From positions 1-39,284 of the forward strand of contig NZ_JAHDGE010000028.1 in assembly GCF_020627745.1 (NCBI RefSeq): DNA of 39,284 nucleotides, given 5' to 3'. Origin of the DNA: Pseudooctadecabacter sp. (GTDB lineage Bacteria > Pseudomonadota > Alphaproteobacteria > Rhodobacterales > Rhodobacteraceae). Both the position numbers and the translations under genes were made by a program. Of the stretch, positions 7,158 to 12,952 are shown in pieces; positions within the stretch are counted from its first letter, which is position 1; each line of letters begins with the position of its first letter. The notes beneath the pieces are model-generated. The model did no database searches. It was not told where the DNA came from and saw only the letters and a list, made by a program, of their open reading frames with translations.

Positions 7158-7183
7158 AACGTCTTTTGGACGTTCAGAGTTCC
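7158..7183 (-). promoter_or_regulatory. EcfG-type stress promoter for dps
   Basis: On the minus strand GGAAC (7183-7179) and CGTT (7161-7158) are 17 bases apart, an exact match. The predicted start near 7150 gives a leader of about 25 bases. The site starts 2 bases beyond the stop codon of the upstream receiver gene. Confidence 0.8.
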
Positions 7184-7184
7184 C

Positions 7185-7511
7185 TTACGCGTGATTTGAA
7201 ACCTGTTCGACCATCTGCAACAGCATTTCGCTTGAGAACGGACGGGACAGTTGAACAACGCCGTCGATCCGGCTGCCGCCGGCATTCTGGTCTTGGGCTC
7301 CGGTGCTGATGATTTGCGCCCCTTGGGCGAGCCACGTTGCCAGGTTCTGGCGCTGAAGCGGGCTGTCTGTAATCAGAATGTCGGCGGAGATATCGTCAAT
7401 CTCGTCAGCGGTCGACACAGACGACACCGTCGCCCCTTCGAACGCAGCTTTCAACGTCTCTTCCATATCGATGCGCACGATTGGATCACGTTCCACGATG
7501 ACAATAATCAC
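7185..7511 (-). CDS. Stand-alone degenerate receiver-domain protein
   Basis: The 108-residue protein folds like a single response-regulator receiver: VIVERDP at residues 4-10 supplies acidic residues, ILITDSP near 45-51 carries the candidate phosphoacceptor Asp, and LSRPFSSEML near 88-97 occupies the place of the invariant Lys-Pro. In the last motif Lys is replaced by Arg, and the acidic pair has one acid shifted. Phosphorylation may therefore be altered or lost. No output domain is present. It starts with GTG at 7511 and reads toward dps. Single-domain receivers take part in other alphaproteobacterial stress systems, but the FATGUY motif of that group is not visible here. Phosphate sink or adaptor roles are both possible. 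Confidence 0.65.
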   Translation of the reverse strand: MIIVIVERDPIVRIDMEETLKAAFEGATVSSVSTADEIDDISADILITDSPLQRQNLATWLAQGAQIISTGAQDQNAGGSRIDGVVQLSRPFSSEMLLQMVEQVSNHA

Positions 7512-7553
7512 GGCGACTCGCCTGTATCCTTAAGATGTTCCCACCACCTTTAT

Positions 7554-7578
7554 GGAACCCTTCGCAGCCTGAGGCATT
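7554..7578 (+). promoter_or_regulatory. Candidate EcfG-like promoter for the Crp/Fnr gene
   Basis: GGAAC at 7554-7558 is followed after 16 bases by CATT (7575-7578), one mismatch from CGTT. Position fits the GTG start at 7615. The -10 mismatch makes this tentative. Confidence 0.35.
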
Positions 7579-7614
7579 AAACTGTGACATAGACCCGTTA
7601 AGAAAGGATCCGCC

Positions 7615-8343
7615 GTGTCGACAAAGTGCGAGACGTGCCCATTGCACAAAAGCCCCTTGTTTGAGCATGTGCCGGAGGATCAAAGAAAATTGACCCAGAA
7701 GTACAAATCCGGCGAACTGCGGGTTGATCCCGGGACGCCGGTGATGATGGAAGGGTCGAACGCGCCACAGCTGTATACCGCGCTGCGGGGCATGGGGCTA
7801 CGTTATACGACATTGCCGAATGGCGAGAGACAGGTAATCAATTTTATATTCCCCGGCGATTTCATCGGCCTACAAGCCGGTATCGTCGGCGAGATGCACC
7901 ATTCGGTCGAGGCCACGACTGCAATGACGCTATGTGTCTTTGACCGGTCCGAATTCTTCAATTTCTTCAAGTCGAACCCACAGCGCGCCTTTGACATCAC
8001 ATGGATGGCTGCGGTGGAAGAACATTTTCTGGGTGACAGCCTTGCGACGATTGGTCAGCGCACCGCGTATGAGGCCGTGGCATGGGCGCTTTACAAACTT
8101 TTTCAAAGGGGGGAAGCGCTTGGGCTGGTGAATGCGGCGCAGATGCCGTTGCCTTTCCGTCAGCAGGATCTTGCGGATGCATTGGGATTGTCGCTGGTTC
8201 ATACCAACAAGACACTGGCGAAACTCAGGTCACGTCAGCTGGCATCGTGGGGGGATGGCAAGTTGCAGGTCAACAATTTGCGGGACCTGGCGGATGCAGC
8301 CCAGACGGAACATGCCCCGTTGGAAACCCGCCCGTTTCTATAA
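7615..8343 (+). CDS. Crp/Fnr-family transcriptional regulator
   Basis: This 242-residue regulator has a cyclic-nucleotide-binding-like beta barrel (about residues 15-125, with ERQVINFIFPGDFIGL), a dimerisation helix (about 130-160) and a winged helix-turn-helix (about 178-225, with FRQQDLADALGLSLVHTNKTL). The N-terminus has CETC (C5, C8) followed by PLHKSPLF. Fnr-type sensors need four cysteines for an Fe-S cluster, and the further N-terminal Cys is missing, so oxygen sensing by the usual cluster is doubtful. It starts with GTG preceded by AAAGGA (7603-7608). Its location in the stress island and a near-consensus EcfG site suggest it may extend the stress response. The targets are not visible. 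Confidence 0.85.
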   Translation: MSTKCETCPLHKSPLFEHVPEDQRKLTQKYKSGELRVDPGTPVMMEGSNAPQLYTALRGMGLRYTTLPNGERQVINFIFPGDFIGLQAGIVGEMHHSVEATTAMTLCVFDRSEFFNFFKSNPQRAFDITWMAAVEEHFLGDSLATIGQRTAYEAVAWALYKLFQRGEALGLVNAAQMPLPFRQQDLADALGLSLVHTNKTLAKLRSRQLASWGDGKLQVNNLRDLADAAQTEHAPLETRPFL

Positions 8344-8386
8344 AGTCTGTAGAGGGGCGAACGCACGGGTCCGCCCCCCAAACCAT

Positions 8387-8602
8387 TCAGGCCGCTGACA
8401 GCTCACTGCCCGATTTAAGGACCTCGTCTCCGTCGTCCTGTTCGATTTTGTAAGCGGGTTCATCCTCGGACGCATCGCGCGTGACTTCGGACCCCTTGAT
8501 TTTCAGCGTGATTTTCTGGGTGTATTTCTTGACCACTTCACCGGTGCCGGTGCCGTTGCCCCAATCCCATTCGACTTTATCGCCTTCGCTAAACTCCGCC
8601 AT
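8387..8602 (-). CDS. DUF2945 family small protein (Tudor-like fold)
   Basis: The 71-residue protein starts MAEFSEGDKVEW and contains a small beta-rich domain with GNGTGTGEVVKKY, KITLKIKGSEV and DEPAYKIEQDDGD. This is the pattern of the DUF2945/hypervirulence-associated Tudor-like family, whose molecular role is unknown. It is acidic overall and probably soluble. The ATG at 8602 is preceded by a strong GGAGG. An in-frame upstream start at 8632 would overlap the predicted transcription start and is rejected. The exact EcfG-type promoter upstream marks it as a likely stress gene. Confidence 0.8.
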   Translation of the reverse strand: MAEFSEGDKVEWDWGNGTGTGEVVKKYTQKITLKIKGSEVTRDASEDEPAYKIEQDDGDEVLKSGSELSAA

Positions 8603-8635
8603 GTTTGGCCTCCTTGCGTGTTTGATTGACACCTA

Positions 8636-8661
8636 AACGAACGCCAAGGGCGGGGGGTTCC
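8636..8661 (-). promoter_or_regulatory. EcfG-type stress promoter for the DUF2945 gene
   Basis: On the minus strand GGAAC (8661-8657) and CGTT (8639-8636) are separated by 17 bases. The predicted start near 8628 leaves a 26-base leader including the GGAGG ribosome site. Confidence 0.75.
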
Positions 8662-8667
8662 ACGGTC

Positions 8668-9522
8668 TTATTTCTTGGACCCAAGTGTCATGTCGTCTTT
8701 CACCTGTCCGTAGGCCATGATGGAGAAGATGGCTGTTCCGCCGACGACATTGCCTGCAAGGACCGGAATGAAGAATGACCCCAGCGCGGTGGCAAGCGAC
8801 AGTTCACCCTGCACAAGCAGATAGGCCATTTCGACTGAACCGGCGACGATGTGGGTGAAATCCCCCGCAGCAATCAGCCAGGTGAACACGATGATGACGA
8901 AGAATGCGACTGTTTCCGCCTGAGGCAGCATCCACACAATCGCAGCAATCAACACCCCCGCAGGCACCGCGCGAAAAAATGCCTCTGTCGGGGTGAAGCC
9001 CATGGCGTGGCGCGACAGGTCGGTCATCGCGGGCGCCAGTTCAGCGGGCAAGGCCGGGGTGTAAACGTACAGCAGCGCGACCAGAAAGGCCCCGATCAGG
9101 TTTGCCCCCAACACCAGCGCCCAGACCCGACCCAGCCGTCCCAGACGGTGAAGGGTCGGCCCGTGAATGACAGGCAGGACCGTAGTGATGGTGTTTTCGG
9201 TAAACAGCTGCATCCGGCTGAGGATGACGATGAGAAAGCCCAAGGAATAGCCCAGGTTTTCGACCAGATATCGCGATGGGGTGTCGGGCAGATAGGTCCT
9301 GAATATCGCTTCTCCCACGACCGAGAAACTGATCATGATGCCTGCTGCGATGCCCGACCAGATCAATGACCGCGTGGTCCGCGACAGTTCCTCTTCGCCA
9401 TCACGGCGGATGATTTCATAGATCAGTTTGGGGGCAAGCTTGGCTGCATTTTCAACCGAACTTTCTTCAACCTCATCTTCAATGTTCACCGCCGATTGTG
9501 ACATATCTTCGGGGTGCGCCAT
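8668..9522 (-). CDS. Formate/nitrite transporter family membrane protein (YfdC-like)
   Basis: The 284-residue protein has an acidic cytoplasmic N-terminus (about 1-45) and six hydrophobic spans to about residue 275, with the FNT-type features LFTENTITTVLPV, GANLIGAF and PVLAGNVVGGTAIFS. This is the YfdC-like branch, which has the N-terminal extension and unclear substrates. The ATG at 9522 is preceded by AAGGAAA. A far longer same-frame reading to 10584 is only the antisense of mscS. The gene diverges from mscS across 129 bases that contain an exact EcfG promoter for mscS and a one-mismatch site for this gene. A small-anion or weak-acid channel active in stress is a reasonable inference. Confidence 0.85.
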   Translation of the reverse strand: MAHPEDMSQSAVNIEDEVEESSVENAAKLAPKLIYEIIRRDGEEELSRTTRSLIWSGIAAGIMISFSVVGEAIFRTYLPDTPSRYLVENLGYSLGFLIVILSRMQLFTENTITTVLPVIHGPTLHRLGRLGRVWALVLGANLIGAFLVALLYVYTPALPAELAPAMTDLSRHAMGFTPTEAFFRAVPAGVLIAAIVWMLPQAETVAFFVIIVFTWLIAAGDFTHIVAGSVEMAYLLVQGELSLATALGSFFIPVLAGNVVGGTAIFSIMAYGQVKDDMTLGSKK

Positions 9523-9550
9523 TGGTGATTTCCTTATAAATACAACAGAC

Positions 9551-9575
9551 AACGCCCCATCCGACGATTGGTTGC
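9551..9575 (-). promoter_or_regulatory. Candidate EcfG-like promoter for the FNT gene
   Basis: On the minus strand GCAAC (9575-9571) and CGTT (9554-9551) are separated by 16 bases, one mismatch from GGAAC. The predicted start lies near 9543, 21 bases before the ATG. Confidence 0.45.
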
Positions 9576-9594
9576 ATTTTATTTGAAAAATGTG

Positions 9595-9620
9595 GGAACC
9601 AATTGCGCAGGCGGTGCGTT
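9595..9620 (+). promoter_or_regulatory. EcfG-type stress promoter for mscS
   Basis: GGAAC at 9595-9599 and CGTT at 9617-9620 are separated by 17 bases, an exact match. The predicted start near 9628 lies downstream of the longest possible reading-frame start (9568), which supports the ATG at 9652. Confidence 0.75.
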
Positions 9621-9651
9621 TGACGCGGAATTTGATTGTGAACGGTCCGCC

Positions 9652-10572
9652 ATGGAAAACCTCGAAAACATAGCCGGTGATGTTTCGGGATGGTTCGGAA
9701 ACCTCTTTAACGCTGAAATTTTGAACGGTCAGGCCCTGTCCGACCTTTTGACGCTCGAAGCAATCATGTCGCTGCTGGGTGCTCTGGCCGGTGCTGCGGC
9801 CATTCTTGTCCTCGGGTTCATCGTCGCAGGCTTTGTGTCGCGCCGCATCCGCAGTCTGGGCAAGAAGCACAAGAACCTTGATGACACGTTGTTCACCTTT
9901 CTGGGCAACATCGCACGCTATATCATTCTTGGATTTGCCGCGCTTTTCGTTCTCAACACCTTCGGCATCCAGACCACATCTATTGTCGCGGTGATCGGTG
10001 CCGCTGGTCTGGCCATTGGTCTGGCGTTGCAGGGCACCCTGTCGAATGTCGCCGCCGGTGTCATGATCATTTTCTTTCGCCCCCTCAAAATCGGTGACTT
10101 TGTGCAGGTGAATGACGTGATGGGCACAGTTCAGGATGTCACGCTCAACTACACCGAGATTGCCAGCATCGGGAACGTCAAGATCGTCGTCCCCAATTCC
10201 GAGGTTTGGGGCAATACGATTTATAACTATTCCGTTTATGACACCCGCCGTGCCGAATGGGAATTCGGCGTGGGCTATGGCGTGAACCTTGCGAAGGCGG
10301 AACAGACAATCATCAACACAATCATGGCCGACGACAGGTCCATGTCCGACCCCGCACCATTCATTCAGGTCAACAATCTCGGCGGCAGCAGCGTCGACTT
10401 TCTGGTCCGTGTCTGGTGCAAATCCGATGTCTACTTCCAGTATCAGGCCGACATGAAGCGCAAGGTCAAAGAAGCGCTGGATGCCGCTGACATCAATATC
10501 CCGTTCCCCACCCGCACCCTTGTCTACGAAAATTCCTCCGCAGACGAGACCGCGGGCGTGGCTGCAGAATAG
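9652..10572 (+). CDS. mscS: Small-conductance mechanosensitive channel, MscS family
   Basis: The 306-residue protein has three membrane spans, the last being the glycine/alanine-packed pore helix around VIGAAGLAIGLALQGTLSN, followed by the beta domain signature FRPLKIGDFVQV and a C-terminal alpha/beta domain ending near residue 290. Length and layout match the basic MscS heptamer subunit, which opens on membrane tension and releases solutes during hypo-osmotic shock. I chose the ATG at 9652 because the exact EcfG-type promoter lies at 9595-9620, inside the longer reading frame. The ribosome site is weak. Stress control of MscS is well known for RpoS in enteric bacteria, and EcfG fills that role in alphaproteobacteria. 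Confidence 0.93.
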   Translation: MENLENIAGDVSGWFGNLFNAEILNGQALSDLLTLEAIMSLLGALAGAAAILVLGFIVAGFVSRRIRSLGKKHKNLDDTLFTFLGNIARYIILGFAALFVLNTFGIQTTSIVAVIGAAGLAIGLALQGTLSNVAAGVMIIFFRPLKIGDFVQVNDVMGTVQDVTLNYTEIASIGNVKIVVPNSEVWGNTIYNYSVYDTRRAEWEFGVGYGVNLAKAEQTIINTIMADDRSMSDPAPFIQVNNLGGSSVDFLVRVWCKSDVYFQYQADMKRKVKEALDAADINIPFPTRTLVYENSSADETAGVAAE

Positions 10573-10595
10573 ACTCCCGCACATTCTGCAGCCGA

Positions 10596-10630
10596 GCGGG
10601 CGCGACGTGTTCCCCGTCGCGCCCGCCTAT
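10596..10630. terminator. Terminator between mscS and the DUF1653-like gene
   Basis: GCGGGCGCGACG at 10596-10607 pairs with CGTCGCGCCCGC at 10615-10626 over a 7-base loop. A short AT-rich stretch follows on the right. The genes on both sides converge on it. Confidence 0.75.
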
Positions 10631-10906
10631 TTAATCGGCTCCGGTCCGGTCGATCAAGTCAACCGAAGTGAACCTGCCATCCTCGAACTCCGCCGCGTCG
10701 CGCACCCAGACGGTGCCCTGTGCATCATCATAGATCGCCACACGGGATCTGTCCGCCTCCAGCACGCCATAGCCCAACAGCCGGTAACGGCCGCCTTTCT
10801 TGTGCCGGTGGGTCGGATGCCACGGCACCTGCCCGAATGCAGGCGCGGGTGCGGGGGGCTGTGCGGGCAACATGGCGGGCCTGCGAAAGAAGGACGCAAA
10901 CCGCAT
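10631..10906 (-). CDS. DUF1653-like small protein coupled to ribonucleotide reductase
   Basis: The 91-residue protein has a basic start with a proline/alanine-rich stretch (residues 13-30) and then a compact domain with HKKGGRYRLLGYGVLE, VAIYDDAQGTVWVR and EFEDGRF. The order of these motifs (K-GG-Y, Y-D, WVR-E-F) resembles DUF1653, a small beta-rich domain of unknown function. The ATG at 10906 overlaps the stop of the ribonucleotide reductase gene by 3 bases (ATGA type), so the two are translationally coupled. A role tied to the reductase or to nucleotide handling is suggested by this linkage only. Confidence 0.65.
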   Translation of the reverse strand: MRFASFFRRPAMLPAQPPAPAPAFGQVPWHPTHRHKKGGRYRLLGYGVLEADRSRVAIYDDAQGTVWVRDAAEFEDGRFTSVDLIDRTGAD

Positions 10907-12630
10907 CAGACGCTCAGCACCGAACCGGTTACCGCGTTGGGCCGGTAGGTGGTGCAGCCTTTACATCCTGCGTCATAGGCCGTGCGGTAGATGGATTGGA
11001 AAGTCTCGAACGGGATATCTTCCGGGCAATTCACGGTCTTCGATATCCCGCTGTCCACCCACTTTTGCGCCGCGGCCTGCATTGCAATGTGATCTTCGGG
11101 GGCCAGATCGGCCACTGTGACCAGACTGTCCGGCAGCGGCACATCGGCACCGAACATCTGTCTGAAAACCAAAGCTGCGTAATCCATAACCCTCTCGTCG
11201 CGCTTGTGGCCGTCCGGTCCTGTGACGGTGCGCGTAAACGCGGTTGAAAATATGGGTTCGATCCCGGATGAGACATTTCCCGCAAACATCGAAATCGTGC
11301 CCGTGGGCGCGATGCTGGTCAGGGTCGCATTGCGCAATCCGTGTTTTCCGACCAGCGCGCGAACTTCGGGATCGAGCGAGGTGATCGCATCACCCTTCAG
11401 GTGGTGGTTGGCATCATAATCGGCAAAGGTGCCGCGACTGGCCGCAAGTTCTGCCGAGGCCGCGTAGGCAGCGTTCTGAATTGTCTGCATCCAGCTGCTG
11501 ATCAAGAACCGCGCTTTGGGGGAGCCGTATCGGGCCCCCAACATCGCAATGGCATCCGCCACGCCAGTCACGCCAATGCCGATCCGGCGTTGGCGTTTCG
11601 CCATGGCCGCCTGTTGCGCCAGAGGAAACCGCGACACATCCAGAACGTTGTCCAGCATCCGGACCGCTGTTGCCGCAAGCGCACGCAATTCCGTCACATC
11701 AACGCGTGCTTTGTCTGTAAACGGGCTGCGAACAAGCCGCGCGATGTTGATGGAGGCCAGCGGGCAGGTGCCGAAGGGGGGCAGGGGCTGTTCCGCACAG
11801 GAATTGGTGGCGCTGATCGTCTCTGCATAGCGCATCGGGTTGGCCGCGTTGATGCGGTCAATGAACAGAACACCGGGTTCGGCGGCCGCATAGGTCTGTT
11901 TCATGATCGTCGTCCACAGATCACGGGCACGCAGTGTGCGCACGATCTGGCCGTTCCAGACAAGCGACCACGACGCGTCCCTATCCACCGCTGCCATAAA
12001 GGCATCGCTGACCATCACCGACAGGTTGAAGTTGCGCAATCGGGTGCGATCCGACTTCGCCATGACGAAAGCCTCGATATCGGGGTGGTCGCAGCGCATG
12101 GTTGCCATCATCGCGCCGCGCCCCATACCCGTGACCAACATGCGGCAAGTCGCGTCAAAAATATCCATAGCGGCCAACGGGCCTGCAGCGGGACAGTCGA
12201 GGCCTTCGACAGTGAAGCCGGCTGGCCGTAGGGTCGAAAAATCGAACCCGATGCCACCGCCCATCTTCATGGTCATCGCCGCGTCTTTGAGGGTGTCCAT
12301 GATCCCTTCGACACTGTCGGGCAGGGTGCGCATGACAAAGGTGTTGGACAATGTCACAGATCGCCCCGTTCCGGTCCCCGCAAGAATGCGCCCTGCGGGA
12401 ATGAGTTTGAAACCGGACATGGCATCAAAAAAGTCCCGTTCCACACGTGTACGGTCGCGGGGGCTTTCCTTGACGCACAGCCCCTCGGCCACACGGCGAA
12501 AAGTATCGTCGACCATGCGGTCGTGGTTGCGACCTTGCGTCGAAAAACGGTATTTTGCAGCCCAGATTTGCTGCGCAATCGGTTGAGAAAAGGCCACATC
12601 GGGGCCGTTCACACGTTGTGCGTCATTCAT
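10906..12630 (-). CDS. nrdJ: Adenosylcobalamin-dependent (class II) ribonucleotide reductase, short form
   Basis: The 574-residue enzyme reduces ribonucleotides to deoxyribonucleotides using a B12-derived radical, so it works with or without oxygen. The catalytic loop NSCAEQPLPPFGTCPLASINI is present in full, with the N, C and E of the NxCxE motif and the second redox Cys in GTCPLAS. GGGIGFDFSTLRPAG and SIAPTGTISMFAG form the substrate and barrel signatures, and CKGCTTYRPN near the C-terminus provides the mobile Cys pair. At the position where many class II enzymes have NCFV with the other redox Cys, this one reads SNTFVM. It lacks the N-terminal ATP-cone and the long C-terminal extension of 1200-residue forms. 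The overlap with the small DUF1653-like gene is noted there. Confidence 0.9.
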   Translation of the reverse strand: MNDAQRVNGPDVAFSQPIAQQIWAAKYRFSTQGRNHDRMVDDTFRRVAEGLCVKESPRDRTRVERDFFDAMSGFKLIPAGRILAGTGTGRSVTLSNTFVMRTLPDSVEGIMDTLKDAAMTMKMGGGIGFDFSTLRPAGFTVEGLDCPAAGPLAAMDIFDATCRMLVTGMGRGAMMATMRCDHPDIEAFVMAKSDRTRLRNFNLSVMVSDAFMAAVDRDASWSLVWNGQIVRTLRARDLWTTIMKQTYAAAEPGVLFIDRINAANPMRYAETISATNSCAEQPLPPFGTCPLASINIARLVRSPFTDKARVDVTELRALAATAVRMLDNVLDVSRFPLAQQAAMAKRQRRIGIGVTGVADAIAMLGARYGSPKARFLISSWMQTIQNAAYAASAELAASRGTFADYDANHHLKGDAITSLDPEVRALVGKHGLRNATLTSIAPTGTISMFAGNVSSGIEPIFSTAFTRTVTGPDGHKRDERVMDYAALVFRQMFGADVPLPDSLVTVADLAPEDHIAMQAAAQKWVDSGISKTVNCPEDIPFETFQSIYRTAYDAGCKGCTTYRPNAVTGSVLSV

Positions 12631-12680
12631 TGTTTGATTCCACCCAGGATAATTTCACTTTAATTTAGGTCGTCGCAAAG

Positions 12681-12695
12681 TTAAGAAACTATTAA
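12681..12695. promoter_or_regulatory. CtrA-type site in the nrdJ / GGDEF-EAL intergenic region
   Basis: TTAA-N7-TTAA is present exactly at 12681-12695, the full CtrA consensus of alphaproteobacteria. It lies 51 bases upstream of nrdJ and about 258 bases upstream of the GGDEF-EAL gene. The remainder of the 322-base gap (12631-12952) shows AT-rich stretches but no further gene, convincing hairpin or EcfG site. Confidence 0.5.
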
Positions 12696-12952
12696 GCTTA
12701 AGGTTGAGTGGCCGGTCGAGGTGTCGAATGGCCGCATTTGTTTGTTTGGGTTAACTTTTAATCAGGACTGCGCATCCTTTATGCAGGGAAGTAACGCCTG
12801 ATTTACGACTTTGGTCCAAAGAGAATTGGATAAACCGTCTGCATGGCTTGGCAGACCTCTAATTGTAACGGGCGGATTTTTGTGGTGGGCTGGACTGCGT
12901 AGCGCATCACCAGAGCGCGCACGGACCACAACCCGGGATTGAGATATTGTCG

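Noticed and set aside
7516-7541. Possible EcfG promoter for the receiver gene (GGAAC on the minus strand)
   Set aside because: The -10 position reads CGAG or GAGT, and the site would place the transcription start at the start codon.
8344-8386. GGGGCG/CGCCCC hairpin between the Crp/Fnr and DUF2945 genes
   Set aside because: The stem is only 6 bases with a long loop and there is no T run. It may contribute to termination, but the evidence is too weak to list.
9523-10584. Long minus-strand extension of the FNT reading frame to 638 residues
   Set aside because: The extra 354 residues are the antisense of mscS, are low in family resemblance and would cross both promoters. The ATG at 9522 has a good ribosome site and starts a complete FNT protein.
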